Origin: CAINOH01 sp041663565
Lineage (GTDB): Archaea > Micrarchaeota > Micrarchaeia > Norongarragalinales > CAINOH01
NCBI GenBank assembly: GCA_041663565.1
Contig: JBAYMJ010000023.1
Span: 1 to 19,529, forward strand
DNA length: 19,529 nt
Reading direction: 5' to 3'
Under the pieces are notes generated by a model that worked only from the letters and a program-made list of their open reading frames with translations, was not told the origin of the DNA and made no database searches. Below are positions 1 to 7,472 of the stretch, one piece after another (positions within the stretch are counted from its first letter, which is position 1; every line of letters starts with the position of its first letter). The position numbers and the translations under genes are program-made.

Positions 1-764
1 AGCTCGATGCGCATGCCTTCGGCGTAGACCACCACGAGGAACACGATGACAGTGAAGATGAGCGGGAGCAGCGCCCAGAACGCGCTCGCCACGTTGCCTT
101 CGGACACGTACTGCGCAGCCTGGAACACCAGGCCGGAGGCCATGTCGCCGCCGCTTGCGGAGATGAAGCTGAACGCGCCCAAAAAGAGCGCCTGCGCTAC
201 CCCGGCTGCGATGAAGAGGCTGATTCCCGAGCCGATGCCGTACTTTTGCAGCACCTCGTCAAGGTAAAGGAGGATGATGGAGCCGAGTGCGAGCTGGAAT
301 GCGACTATGGCCATCGTGGCCAGCATGCTCCCAAAAAGCGGGGCAGTTGAGTCGATGGGAATGTAGCCCGACCAGACGTAGATGATGGCCTCCAAAAAGC
401 TCAGCCCTATTGCGAGTATCTTCTGGAACCCCTGGAACAGCTTCTTGTTCTCTGGGTTTGAAAGGTCGAGGCTGATCAGCTTTGCGCCTACCGCAAGCTG
501 GAGGAAGATTGACGCGAGCACTATTGGGCCGATGCCCGAGGTGATGAGCGAGCCCATCTTGCTTCCGAGCAGGATTTCGAGCTGCTGGAACTGCTGCACG
601 CGCACGTCAAGGGGATTCACCCCAATCGGGTAAATCTGTCCGAGTATGAAGAATATGAGAAGGCCCGCAAGCGTCCAGTAGAGCTTCTTCTGCAGAGTCG
701 GAGGGCGCGCCGGCGCACCGACTTCAGGCAAAACGTCTATTACAGGCTTGAAAACACTCAACAT
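1..764 (-). CDS. secY: Preprotein translocase subunit SecY (partial, N-terminal part)
   Basis: Pore-forming subunit of the Sec61/SecYEG protein-conducting channel in the cytoplasmic membrane, which secretes and inserts proteins together with SecE and Sec61-beta. About 254 codons are visible, roughly the first half of a protein usually 430-480 residues long; the rest lies left of the window. The amphipathic N-terminus (FKPVIDVLPEV) precedes a first membrane helix at about residues 28-45. The plug-region sequence (LGSKMGSLITSGIGPIVLAS) is followed by further hydrophobic helices and by the conserved YGIGSGISLFIAAG segment near residue 174. Position after L15 is the standard end of the archaeal and bacterial spc cluster. 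ATG at 764 gives the expected SecY N-terminus; no clear Shine-Dalgarno precedes it. Unlike its tightly packed neighbours it has a 163-nt upstream spacer with its own promoter candidate. The family call is secure. Confidence 0.97.
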   Translation of the reverse strand, partial: MLSVFKPVIDVLPEVGAPARPPTLQKKLYWTLAGLLIFFILGQIYPIGVNPLDVRVQQFQQLEILLGSKMGSLITSGIGPIVLASIFLQLAVGAKLISLDLSNPENKKLFQGFQKILAIGLSFLEAIIYVWSGYIPIDSTAPLFGSMLATMAIVAFQLALGSIILLYLDEVLQKYGIGSGISLFIAAGVAQALFLGAFSFISASGGDMASGLVFQAAQYVSEGNVASAFWALLPLIFTVIVFLVVVYAEGMRIE

Positions 765-811
765 GGACACGTCCCAAAACACCCTCTGTGAAACGACGAA
801 AAAGGCTTTCC

Positions 812-829
812 CCAAACCAGCCCGTTTGG
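812..829 (-). promoter_or_regulatory. Inverted repeat in the secY 5' leader
   Basis: CCAAAC at 812-817 and GTTTGG at 824-829 form a perfect 6-bp stem with a 6-nt loop, in the untranslated leader expected between the secY promoter candidate and the secY ATG at 764. It could be a leader hairpin with a regulatory role or simply chance; no function is known from the sequence. Confidence 0.3.
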
Positions 830-853
830 AAGATAGTAAACTATTGTGCCGGT

Positions 854-863
854 GCATTTAAAG
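854..863 (-). promoter_or_regulatory. Candidate TATA box for secY
   Basis: On the minus strand the sequence reads CTTTAAATGC, resembling an archaeal TATA element. Transcription would start near 830-835, giving a secY leader of about 70 nt. A short near-palindrome (ATAGT-AA-ACTAT, 833-844) lies at the expected start site. Between this box and the L15 stop the minus strand is T-rich (about 905-920), as expected of a factor-independent archaeal terminator, so secY may be partly uncoupled from the upstream cluster. Inferred from sequence pattern only. Confidence 0.35.
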
Positions 864-927
864 ATGACGCAATGCAGGCGCCGCAGTCCCGGCACTTGCC
901 TGCGTAAAACAAAAGAAGAAAGTGAAT

Positions 928-1356
928 TCAGGCCGACTCTACGACCTGGCCGCCCGCCTTGGTTATCTTTTCCTTGGCAGCTGCAGAGAACGCGCCCGCG
1001 CTAATCTTTAGCGCCGCTGTGAGCGTCCCCTGGCTGAGCACCTTGGCGCGCACCGGGAGCGTGACTTCGTACGTTCCGTCGGCCGACTTCTTGTACAAGC
1101 CCTTGTCGACGTTCCGCTGGAGCTGTGCAATCGTAATCTCGGTGGTGAGCACGGACTCGGAGTTGCGGTTCACAAAACCGTGGCGCCTTGACTTGTTCAG
1201 GCCTTCCTTGATTGTCTTGAGCCACTTGTGCTTGTGGTAGCCTGCGCGCCCCACTCCTCCGCGCGTGCCCTTGCCGCGGCCGTTCTTGGTGTTGCCGCGA
1301 CCGTACGAGCGGTTGCCGAGGTACTTGCGCTTCTTGCTCTTGATTCGCCTTGCCAT
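928..1356 (-). CDS. rpl15: 50S ribosomal protein L15
   Basis: Large-subunit protein (uL15) that binds 23S rRNA late in 50S assembly. The 142-residue product has the very basic glycine-rich N-terminal arm (GRGKGTRGGVGRAG at about residues 26-40) and ends with the L15 signature ITKAGGQVVE. The ATG at 1356 is preceded by GTGAT with a 4-nt spacer, the initiation motif repeated across this cluster; an in-frame start three codons earlier would lie inside that motif and is rejected. It follows L30 and precedes secY, the canonical archaeal order. Oddly, the frame stays open for 28 codons past the TGA stop and encodes a CxxCxxC motif (see findings). Confidence 0.96.
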   Translation of the reverse strand: MARRIKSKKRKYLGNRSYGRGNTKNGRGKGTRGGVGRAGYHKHKWLKTIKEGLNKSRRHGFVNRNSESVLTTEITIAQLQRNVDKGLYKKSADGTYEVTLPVRAKVLSQGTLTAALKISAGAFSAAAKEKITKAGGQVVESA

Positions 1357-1381
1357 AAAAATCACAATTGCAAATTATCCC

Positions 1382-1915
1382 TTAAATCATTGAAGCGATG
1401 AGGGCTTCCATTTCCTTGTCGTTGCGCACGCCCAGCGCGCCGTTGGGGAACACTCCCTTGATGGAGCCCGAGTCTATGCGCGGCGGGTTGAGGCGGAATA
1501 TCGCCTTGACCTGCTTGACGCGCGAGAGCCGGGTCGTCCCTGCAAGAACCGCTGCGGAGAGCTCCTTGATGGAGTTGAATCCGGACTTGCTGGTCTTAAG
1601 GTAATCGTCAGTGAGGCCTTTGCCATCCGCAGTGCGTCCCCTCTTTGAGAAGAGCTCCTCAACTGCCTTGGCGTTTGCCGGGCCGTAGGTGATGAAGTCC
1701 TTTGCGTGCTCTATCATCCCGCGGCTTATCGCGTCGTTGGGAAGGATTGCGACGTGGTACTTGCGCGAGAGGTTCATCAAAAGCATGGTGTGCTCTATGC
1801 GGCCGGGAGTTGTCCTCATGCCGCGGATGCGCACCACTATGATGCTGCCGCCGTCAACGGGCTTTGCCTTGTGGGCCGCCGTGTGCGCGGCCGATTTTGG
1901 TTGTTTCTTGTCCAT
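1382..1915 (-). CDS. rpl30: 50S ribosomal protein L30
   Basis: Large-subunit protein uL30, archaeal long form (177 residues; bacterial L30 is about 60). The conserved core begins with SIIVVRIRGMRTTPGRIEHTMLLMNL at about residues 25-50, the RNA-contacting segment of the family. The C-terminal part contains FRLNPPRIDSGSIKGVFPNGALG, characteristic of archaeal and eukaryotic L7/L30. The first 22 or so residues are a lysine- and alanine-rich extension. ATG at 1915 has GTGAT four nt upstream, which decides it over a start three codons earlier. It lies between S5 and L15 with short gaps and is surely co-transcribed with them. Confidence 0.96.
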   Translation of the reverse strand: MDKKQPKSAAHTAAHKAKPVDGGSIIVVRIRGMRTTPGRIEHTMLLMNLSRKYHVAILPNDAISRGMIEHAKDFITYGPANAKAVEELFSKRGRTADGKGLTDDYLKTSKSGFNSIKELSAAVLAGTTRLSRVKQVKAIFRLNPPRIDSGSIKGVFPNGALGVRNDKEMEALIASMI

Positions 1916-1936
1916 TAAAATCACGAATCCGAAAAA

Positions 1937-2686
1937 TTATGCCGACTCCGGCTCGACTGCCGCCGGGACCTCTACTACCTCGTCAGCGGGAATCTTTGCG
2001 ACTTCAGCCGCGATGTCGTCGTAGATGCTGCCGCCCTTGCCCGCCTTGAGCGAGTTGAGCGAGTCGAGCGCGTCGATTGTGGCGAGCACCATGTTGAGCA
2101 CGTTGCGCGTGCGTCCCTTGGCGAAAGTCCAGGCGTCCGACACCCCTGCGAGCGTGAGCACCTTCTTCGCCACTTCGCCCGCCACGAGGCCTACGCCGCG
2201 TGGTGCGGGCTTGATTGTAATCTGCGTGCTTGAGTTCTTTCCGATGACTTCGCGTGGCACCGAGTGGCCGGTTCCGCACCCGCACTCCCACGAGCCGCAT
2301 CCGAGGCGGACCTTGATGACGTGCTTCTTTGCGTCCGAGATGCCCTCAGCGATTGCGTCGCGCGCCTCGACTGCCTTTCCGACGCCGAGTGCTATGTATC
2401 CGCGCTTGTTTCCAAGTGCGACGAATGCCTCCATCTTCTGCTTGCGGCCCGACGCGGTCATGCGCTGGGTGCTGCGGAGCGCGAGTACCTCTTCCTTGAG
2501 GTCCGGAAGGAGCATGGTGACGATTTCGGGCTCTAGAATCTTCTGGCCCTTCTCGAGTATCTGGTCAATGGAAGTTATCTCGCCTGACTTGACCTTGCGG
2601 CCAAGCGTGGTCTTTGGGGTCCAACCTGAAAGGTCGATGACACGCTCCTCACGGGGTCCGTTGCGCCTGCTGTTTTTGAATCTCAT
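1937..2686 (-). CDS. rps5: 30S ribosomal protein S5
   Basis: Small-subunit protein uS5, involved in mRNA entry and decoding fidelity. The product is 249 residues, slightly longer than usual for Archaea (about 210-240). The N-terminal double-stranded-RNA-binding-type S5 domain spans about 60-125 (ASGRKQKMEAFVALGNKRGYIALGVGKAVE). It is followed by the archaeal/eukaryotic S5 cysteine block RLGCGSWECGCGTGHSVP (C130, C135, C137) and the C-terminal S5 domain to about 210. An acidic tail follows (EVVEVPAAVEPESA). The ATG overlaps the L18 stop in ATGA, suggesting translational coupling. Confidence 0.97.
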   Translation of the reverse strand: MRFKNSRRNGPREERVIDLSGWTPKTTLGRKVKSGEITSIDQILEKGQKILEPEIVTMLLPDLKEEVLALRSTQRMTASGRKQKMEAFVALGNKRGYIALGVGKAVEARDAIAEGISDAKKHVIKVRLGCGSWECGCGTGHSVPREVIGKNSSTQITIKPAPRGVGLVAGEVAKKVLTLAGVSDAWTFAKGRTRNVLNMVLATIDALDSLNSLKAGKGGSIYDDIAAEVAKIPADEVVEVPAAVEPESA

Positions 2687-3225
2687 TTCTTGTCAACCTT
2701 CTTGGCCCCTTTGGGCTTTGCGGTTACGTCCGCCTTTAGGATGGCTTCCTTTGCCTTGGCAAAGTCAGCTGCGTTCTTCAAGTGCGAACCGGTAATGCGT
2801 TCAGCTGGCGGGAGCTTCTTCTCGTCTAGCGAGGACTCCAGGCCGGCGTCGATTGCGCCCTTCTGCGCGCAGAACACTATGCTTCCCTGAGTGTTGGTGT
2901 GCAGGCCGATGTCGAGTATGACCTTGGTTATCCCTGCTGCCTTTGCCATCTTCGCCACGAGCATTCCGGTAAGGTATGCCGACGGAGCGTTGCACTTTCC
3001 TGCAAAGCCGTACTCCTTGAGCGCCTGCGAAGTCGCGTGCGCAACGGTCACGTCGCCCTTTTCGGACAGCTTTGAAACGTGCACCACGACGTAGCGGTTG
3101 GTCTTGCGCACCACCATGCGGGGGATGCCGGACTTGAGGAGCCCGAGCCTGCGCTGGTAGTCAGTGCGGCCTGCGCGGCGCCTGCGGAAGTGCACCAGGA
3201 AATTTGGTCCCTTTGCTTTGGTCAA
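2683..3225 (-). CDS. rpl18: 50S ribosomal protein L18
   Basis: 5S rRNA-binding large-subunit protein uL18. The 180-residue product carries the basic block FRRRRAGRTDYQRRLGLLKSG near the N-terminus, PRMVVRKTNRYVVVHV, and a C-terminal lysine-rich tail. There is no ATG at the 5' end. Two in-frame TTG codons (3231 and 3225) are possible. AGGTG at about 3234-3238 leaves only 2-3 nt before the first but about 8 nt before the second, so 3225 is preferred; it also gives an N-terminus (TKAKGPNF) close to other archaeal L18 proteins. The choice affects two residues only. The stop overlaps the S5 start. Confidence 0.95.
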   Translation of the reverse strand: MTKAKGPNFLVHFRRRRAGRTDYQRRLGLLKSGIPRMVVRKTNRYVVVHVSKLSEKGDVTVAHATSQALKEYGFAGKCNAPSAYLTGMLVAKMAKAAGITKVILDIGLHTNTQGSIVFCAQKGAIDAGLESSLDEKKLPPAERITGSHLKNAADFAKAKEAILKADVTAKPKGAKKVDKK

Positions 3226-3246
3226 AATCAAAACACCTAATTATGA

Positions 3247-3681
3247 TTATTTCAAGTATCCCTTTGCAACTGCGTGCGAGAGCAGGTGCTTCTTGTCGCG
3301 GAACATCCCGCCCTTGATTTGCGAGTACAGCTCGCGGTAGGCGCCGTCCGCAAGCCTTGCCTTGAGGTTTACAAGCACCTTGCGCTGCGCGCGCACCCTG
3401 CGGACCCAGCGGTCCTTGCGCGTGGTCTTTGCGAACTGGCTGCCCTTGCGGCTTCCGCTGCCGCGGCGCCTGCCTGCCTCCTTGTTGGCCTGCTTTGCGC
3501 GCGCCTTGGCGCGCCCGACGCCCTTTGCGGGCCTAATCTCGATTGCGCCGGTCTTGACAAGCTCGCGCATGTCGTCAGCGGTAAGGGCTTCCTTTGCGGC
3601 CTTGTAGTCGCGGATTGCGATGCGGCTCTCACCGACCTTTGCGAAGCGTGAAACAACTCTCTTTGTAGTCTCTATTGACAT
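3247..3681 (-). CDS. rpl19e: 50S ribosomal protein L19e
   Basis: Archaeal/eukaryotic-specific large-subunit protein eL19 (no bacterial homologue), so it helps place the organism. The product is 144 residues, normal for the archaeal family (about 150). Visible features are DDMRELVKTGAIEIRPAKGVGRAKARAKQANKEAGRRRGSGSRKG split over residues 36-80, the highly basic linker of eL19, then the helical C-terminal part with WVRRVRAQRKVL. ATG at 3681 gives MSIETTKRVVSR. It sits between L32e and L18 as in most Archaea. Confidence 0.97.
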   Translation of the reverse strand: MSIETTKRVVSRFAKVGESRIAIRDYKAAKEALTADDMRELVKTGAIEIRPAKGVGRAKARAKQANKEAGRRRGSGSRKGSQFAKTTRKDRWVRRVRAQRKVLVNLKARLADGAYRELYSQIKGGMFRDKKHLLSHAVAKGYLK

Positions 3682-3710
3682 TCATCAATGCACCGTTGGA
3701 ATCATAATAC

Positions 3711-4142
3711 CTATTTGGCCTTCGGGGCCTCTGTAGCCTTCTTGTCAGCTGCGGGCTTTGCCGCGTCCTTTGCAGCCTCTTTCTTGTCAGCCGGGTTCTT
3801 GCGCGGAATCCCCGAGTTGAGCACGCGCACGCCCTTCTTCTGCGCCGCTGCCAAAAGCACCGCGCGCTTCTTCTTGCCGATTGTTGCGGCAAAGTAAATG
3901 ACATCGTTCTTCGCATCAACCGCGGCAAGCTCGGCTTCGTTGTGCACGACCTTGAGCATCTTGCCGTTTCGCATCCCGCGCGTGTCCTTTGGGGAGCGGT
4001 AGCCTATGCACGGGAGCGCGCCGCACCACTTGAGCATGACACGCTGCTTGTTGTCGATTCCGCGCGGCTTGCGCCACGCCTCTCCGACGCGCTTGTCTAC
4101 AGAGCGGTTCTGCCTGACGAACTTCGGGTGGATTGCTGCCAT
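3711..4142 (-). CDS. rpl32e: 50S ribosomal protein L32e
   Basis: Archaeal/eukaryotic-specific large-subunit protein eL32. The conserved core includes HPKFVRQNRSVDKRV, WRKPRGIDNKQR and IGYRSPKDTRG, and ends around residue 117 (VLNSGIPRKNPADK). A tail of about 25 residues follows, composed almost only of K, A, D, E and P, resembling tails on L24, L22 and S3 in this cluster. ATG at 4142 is preceded by GTGAT with a 4-nt spacer, favouring it over the start three codons earlier. Length is 143 residues. Confidence 0.97.
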   Translation of the reverse strand: MAAIHPKFVRQNRSVDKRVGEAWRKPRGIDNKQRVMLKWCGALPCIGYRSPKDTRGMRNGKMLKVVHNEAELAAVDAKNDVIYFAATIGKKKRAVLLAAAQKKGVRVLNSGIPRKNPADKKEAAKDAAKPAADKKATEAPKAK

Positions 4143-4199
4143 AAAAATCACTGAAAATCATTGAATTGCATTCTTGTTGTCATTTGCGTCTTTCATTCT

Positions 4200-4700
4200 T
4201 CAAGCGTAATAAATCCCGTCCTGGAAGACGCGGATGTCCTTGTTGGTGATGCGAGTCGCCTTCGCTATGTTGTTCGCGGTCTGGCCGACGTCGTCCTTGC
4301 TCGGGCCTTCGACCGTGATGTCCTGGCCCGTGACTTTGACCTTGGTCTTTCCCGCAATCGCCGCCTTGCGCGCGAGCTTCTCTCCAAGGAAGTTCTTGAT
4401 GAACACGTCCTGTCCCTTGACCTCGACGGTCACCGGGAAGTGCGCATAGACAAGCGAGAGCTTCTTCGAGTACGGGGTAGCAAAGCCCTTTATCATGTTG
4501 CGCACGTGCGCCTCTGCTGTGCACACTGCCGACTTGACCCTGCGGCCCTGCTTGCCAACTGGCGCGAACGTGACCTTTCCTGCCTCAACAGTAACCATGA
4601 CTTTGGACGAGTCGTAGTAGTGCTCGAGCTTCTCGGAGCCCTTGCTTACGGTGACCTTGTCCTTCGACGTTGCGACGGTTATGCCGGATGGGATTTCCAT
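4200..4700 (-). CDS. rpl6: 50S ribosomal protein L6
   Basis: Large-subunit protein uL6, near the factor-binding site. The 166-residue product shows two tandem L6 domains: the first about 1-75, the second from about 76 (LVYAHFPVTVEVKGQDVFIKN) to the end. The archaeal C-terminal signature NKDIRVFQDGIYYA is intact. ATG at 4700 gives MEIPSGITV and has GTGGT four nt upstream, a variant of the GTGAT motif of its neighbours. It lies between S8 and L32e in standard order. Confidence 0.97.
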   Translation of the reverse strand: MEIPSGITVATSKDKVTVSKGSEKLEHYYDSSKVMVTVEAGKVTFAPVGKQGRRVKSAVCTAEAHVRNMIKGFATPYSKKLSLVYAHFPVTVEVKGQDVFIKNFLGEKLARKAAIAGKTKVKVTGQDITVEGPSKDDVGQTANNIAKATRITNKDIRVFQDGIYYA

Positions 4701-4718
4701 AAAGACCACAATGAATAA

Positions 4719-5102
4719 TCAATAAACGAATGCCAGGAGCCTTCCGCCCACTCCCTGCTCGCGTGCCTGCACGTTCGTCAAGAGCCCCTTGGAGGTGCTG
4801 ATGATGAGCATGCCGACGTTGCGTGCCGGGAGGTAGCGCTGCTCCCACTTCTCCCACTCGTCCTGCTTTGCCGCAAAACGGGGGGATACGATGCCGCAGT
4901 TGTTGACCTTGCCAACTAGGCCCACGCGGATCGTTCCGTTCTTCCCGTCCTCGCGGAACTCGAAGTCTCCGATGTAGCCTTCGCGCTGCAGGATGGCGAG
5001 GACTTCGCGGATGAGCTTGGACGCCGGCACGACTATTTCGTGCTTGCCCTTGCCTTCCGATACCTTCACCGCGTTGAGCGCGTTTGCGAGATTGTCAGCC
5101 AT
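4719..5102 (-). CDS. rps8: 30S ribosomal protein S8
   Basis: Small-subunit protein uS8, a primary 16S rRNA binder and, in several organisms, a translational repressor of its own operon. Length is 127 residues, normal for Archaea (about 130). The N-terminal segment MADNLANALNAVKVSEGKGK matches the family; the C-terminal domain contains the S8 core ISTSKGLLTNVQAREQGVGGRLLAFVY, with the TSKG and G-G-x-LLAFVY features. The ATG at 5102 is preceded by GGTGTGA six nt upstream. Co-transcribed with S14 and L6. Confidence 0.97.
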   Translation of the reverse strand: MADNLANALNAVKVSEGKGKHEIVVPASKLIREVLAILQREGYIGDFEFREDGKNGTIRVGLVGKVNNCGIVSPRFAAKQDEWEKWEQRYLPARNVGMLIISTSKGLLTNVQAREQGVGGRLLAFVY

Positions 5103-5117
5103 GAATGTTCACACCAG

Positions 5118-5273
5118 TTAGCCGTACTTCTTGAAGCCCAGGTCCACCGCAGTCTCGCGGAAGCACTTCCTGCAACAAAACAGGCCGTACTTGCGTATGA
5201 GTCCGCGGACGTTCCCGCATCTCCAGCAGCGGCGGTTGCCGCGCATCTTGTACTTGCTTTCGTCCTTCTGCAA
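5118..5273 (-). CDS. rps14: 30S ribosomal protein S14 (zinc-binding, UUG start)
   Basis: Small-subunit protein uS14, short zinc-binding form, 51 residues. Two CxxC pairs bind zinc: CWRC (residues 16-19) and C34-x2-C37 within FCCRKCFRE. The family core RCG...GLIRKYGLFCCRKCFRE and the ending LGFKKYG match archaeal S14. No ATG fits the full N-terminus; TTG at 5271-5273 has AGGTGA seven nt upstream, a strong Shine-Dalgarno. An internal ATG (codon 10, 5244-5246) is a less likely alternative because it would shorten the N-terminal arm and has no such site. Spacing to L5 and S8 is short. Confidence 0.95.
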   Translation of the reverse strand: MQKDESKYKMRGNRRCWRCGNVRGLIRKYGLFCCRKCFRETAVDLGFKKYG

Positions 5274-5300
5274 AGGTTGTTCACCTAATAATGAATGTAA

Positions 5301-5831
5301 CTATGCCCCGCTTTCCTCTGCGGCAGCGGAGACCAACTGGACGGCGTAGTTCCTTGTCATGAACTCCTGCGCCTCCTTCTTGCCCACGCGCTGCTTGCGC
5401 GGGAGCTTCTTGGGCTGTATCTTGCGCCTCTGGACGCGCACTCCCGCCTTCACGAGCGTGATGCACACGTCAAAGCCCATCATCCCGATCTTGGGGTCGT
5501 ACTTGATTCCGGGGAAGTCAATGTACTCCTTTATCCCGAACGCAACGTTGCCGTTGTCGTCGAAGCTCCTTTCGGAAATCTGGTGGTCGGGCACCTCGAG
5601 CGCCTTCTTGAGGAGCTCTGAGGATTCCTTACCGCGAAGCGTGACCTTGCAGCCGATGTTGTCGCCCTTCCTTATCTTGAAGGTCGGGTTGCGCGACTTG
5701 GCCTGCGTGTAAACTGCCTTGTGGCCCGAGATGCGCTCGAGCAGGACGCGGGCGTTCTCGAGCTCCTGGCCCGGTGCGCCTACGCCGCAGTTGAGCGTGA
5801 CCTTGTCGATGCGGATGATTTCGCTTGCCAT
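5301..5831 (-). CDS. rpl5: 50S ribosomal protein L5
   Basis: 5S rRNA-binding large-subunit protein uL5, part of the central protuberance with L18. The 176-residue product has the archaeal N-terminus with KVTLNCGVGAPGQELENARVLLERISG and the RNA-binding segment TQAKSRNPTFKIRKGDNIGCKVTLRG. The C-terminal domain includes FGIKEYIDFPGIKYDPKIGMMGFDVCI, diagnostic for L5. ATG at 5831 gives MASEIIRIDK and has TTGAT five nt upstream. Between S4e and S14 as expected. Confidence 0.97.
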   Translation of the reverse strand: MASEIIRIDKVTLNCGVGAPGQELENARVLLERISGHKAVYTQAKSRNPTFKIRKGDNIGCKVTLRGKESSELLKKALEVPDHQISERSFDDNGNVAFGIKEYIDFPGIKYDPKIGMMGFDVCITLVKAGVRVQRRKIQPKKLPRKQRVGKKEAQEFMTRNYAVQLVSAAAEESGA

Positions 5832-5859
5832 AAAACATCAATCTTTGGTGAACGTAAAA

Positions 5860-6567
5860 TTACTGGAACCCGCCATTGACCACGAACAGGTAGTCCTTGC
5901 GAGTTGTGAAGACCTTGCCGTCGGAGGTCTTGAGCGTGGCGTCGGTCGCCCTGCTTGCCTCGCGCTCGATGAGCTCCTCAAGCACCGCTACTACCCCTGC
6001 GTGCACTCCCTTGTCAACAAGGCAGGTCGCCCCCTTCGAAAGCGCGAGGTAGTCCTCGACCTTCTGGCTCGGGACCGCTATCTTGAGGGTGCCGCCTGTC
6101 GCGTACTTCTTGCCGTCCTCGACGATTATGTTGCGGCCGTCGTGGAGCCCGAGCTGGAACCGGCCCTTGCCGAGCTGCTTCTTGGACGCTATCCTGCAGA
6201 GCTTCTGCGAGACCTGGTCCTTTGAAATGGGAGTGAATGCGAGCTTTCCCTTGAAGATTGTGACCCTGACGTGCTTTTCCACAAGGGGGATTGAGATTAC
6301 GTCCATCAGGCCGATTGGGAATGACGGGTCGCGGACTGCCTTGCCGTCGACGAAGACGACTCCGCCGCGCAAGAGCTTGCGCGCCTCGCGCGCGTTCTCG
6401 GCGACTGCGAGTATCTCAACCAGGAACGTTGCGATTGGGAGCGACTGGTCCTTCTTGTGCGGGCCTGCCGAGGCCTTCCGGAGGTATGTGTACTTCTTGG
6501 GCGAAATCGGCATGGCCTTGGGCCTTGCCAGGCGCTTCATGTGCCTCTTCATTCCGTGGCTTGCCAT
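5860..6567 (-). CDS. rps4e: 30S ribosomal protein S4e
   Basis: Archaeal/eukaryotic-specific small-subunit protein eS4, 235 residues as usual for the family. It opens with MASHGMKRHMKRLARPKAMPI, followed by an S4-type RNA-binding domain at about 43-100 (VEILAVAENAREARKLLRGGVVFVDGK). A central eS4 domain follows (DGRNIIVEDGKKYATGGTLKIAVPS). A KOW-type segment closes the protein, ending in FTTRKDYLFVVNGGFQ. ATG at 6567; GAGGT lies about 11 nt upstream, somewhat far for a Shine-Dalgarno. It separates L24 and L5, the archaeal arrangement. Confidence 0.97.
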   Translation of the reverse strand: MASHGMKRHMKRLARPKAMPISPKKYTYLRKASAGPHKKDQSLPIATFLVEILAVAENAREARKLLRGGVVFVDGKAVRDPSFPIGLMDVISIPLVEKHVRVTIFKGKLAFTPISKDQVSQKLCRIASKKQLGKGRFQLGLHDGRNIIVEDGKKYATGGTLKIAVPSQKVEDYLALSKGATCLVDKGVHAGVVAVLEELIEREASRATDATLKTSDGKVFTTRKDYLFVVNGGFQ

Positions 6568-6586
6568 ACGTGTTTTTTACCTCGAA

Positions 6587-7039
6587 TCACGCTGTCGGCG
6601 CCGATGCCTTTGCAACGGGCGCTGCAGTCTTGTCCTCTGCCTTCTTTTCCTCCTTCTTTGCAGGGGCGGCAGTTGCGGGCTTTGATGCCTGCTTGTCCTC
6701 CTTGCCGGAGTACTTCTCGATGATCTGGAGGTTCGACGAGTCGAAGGGCACGAACGAGCGCTTCTTGCTCTTGCGTCCCTGGACGGTCATTCCCTCTACG
6801 AAAACCTTGAGCGTCTTGTAGTCCACTTCCGAGACCTTGCCGGTCTTTTTCTTGAAAGTGCCGCGCATCACCTTGACGGTGTCGCCGCGGCGGACAAGAG
6901 CGGTCTTTGAGCCGACCTTCTTGCGGAGCTCCTTTGCGACGTTGCAGTGGAGGAACGCGCGCGCCTTGTGGAGCGGCGCCTGGTAGCGCTCCTTGCGCTT
7001 CTTGCGAGGCTGCTTTGAGACAGTTCTTGAGAACTTCAT
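6587..7039 (-). CDS. rpl24: 50S ribosomal protein L24 with Lys/Ala-rich C-terminal tail
   Basis: Assembly-initiating large-subunit protein uL24. The 150-residue product contains the archaeal N-terminal segment SKQPRKKRKERYQAPLHKARAFLHCNVAKELRKK, a KOW motif at about 50-80 (RRGDTVKVMRGTFKKKTGKVSEVDY) and the core end DSSNLQIIEKYSGKED near residue 115. The last 35 or so residues are almost only K, A, P, E, D and T and have no counterpart in the usual 115-125-residue family member. ATG at 7039 is preceded by GTGAT with a 5-nt spacer. Confidence 0.96.
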   Translation of the reverse strand: MKFSRTVSKQPRKKRKERYQAPLHKARAFLHCNVAKELRKKVGSKTALVRRGDTVKVMRGTFKKKTGKVSEVDYKTLKVFVEGMTVQGRKSKKRSFVPFDSSNLQIIEKYSGKEDKQASKPATAAPAKKEEKKAEDKTAAPVAKASAPTA

Positions 7040-7059
7040 GAAAAATCACGTGTAAATAT

Positions 7060-7455
7060 CTAGATGACTGCCGAGGACAATGGGACGACTTTGGGGAAGC
7101 GCTCGGCGATTTCGCGTGCTACTGCGCCCTTGATTTCGGTTCCCTTGGGCAGGCCGGCGTCGTCGATGATGACGCAGGCGTTGTCCTCGAACTTGACGCG
7201 CTCCTTTCCGCGCCTGAAAGCGAACTTCTGGCGGGTGATTACCGCGCGCTCCTTCTTCTTGACCATCTCGGGCTTGCCCTTCTTGACGGACACGATGACG
7301 ATGTCGCCGATTCCGGCTGACGGGTAGCGGCGGAGCCTTCCGTGGCAGCCGATTACCCCGATGATCTCGACGATTTTTGCGCCGGAGTTGTCATCGCAAG
7401 TGAGGCGGCTCCCGATTGTGAGCGACTTTGGAATGCGCGCTGTGAGTCCCTGCAT
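7060..7455 (-). CDS. rpl14: 50S ribosomal protein L14
   Basis: Large-subunit protein uL14, at the intersubunit bridge. The 131-residue product matches the archaeal family length. Signature segments are TCDDNSGAKIVEIIGVIG, the central GIGDIVIVSVKKGKPEMVKKK, and the C-terminal EDNACVIIDDAGLPKGTEIKGAVAREIAERFPKV. ATG at 7455 gives MQGLTARIPKSL and is preceded by GTGGT five nt away; the open frame extends further upstream into S17 but without a plausible start. Between S17 and L24. Confidence 0.97.
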   Translation of the reverse strand: MQGLTARIPKSLTIGSRLTCDDNSGAKIVEIIGVIGCHGRLRRYPSAGIGDIVIVSVKKGKPEMVKKKERAVITRQKFAFRRGKERVKFEDNACVIIDDAGLPKGTEIKGAVAREIAERFPKVVPLSSAVI

Positions 7456-7472
7456 CGTAAACCACTGAAAGA

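Noticed and set aside
2025..2795. 256-codon plus-strand open frame
   Set aside because: It lies wholly opposite S5 and L18, whose protein families are certain; it has no domain, no ribosome-binding site, and exists because high-GC coding strands avoid stops on the other strand.
4161..4718. 185-codon plus-strand open frame
   Set aside because: It is the antisense shadow of L6, with composition typical of a reversed ribosomal gene.
5244..5273. S14 beginning at the internal ATG
   Set aside because: The TTG ten codons' length upstream has AGGTGA at a proper distance, while the ATG has no ribosome-binding site.
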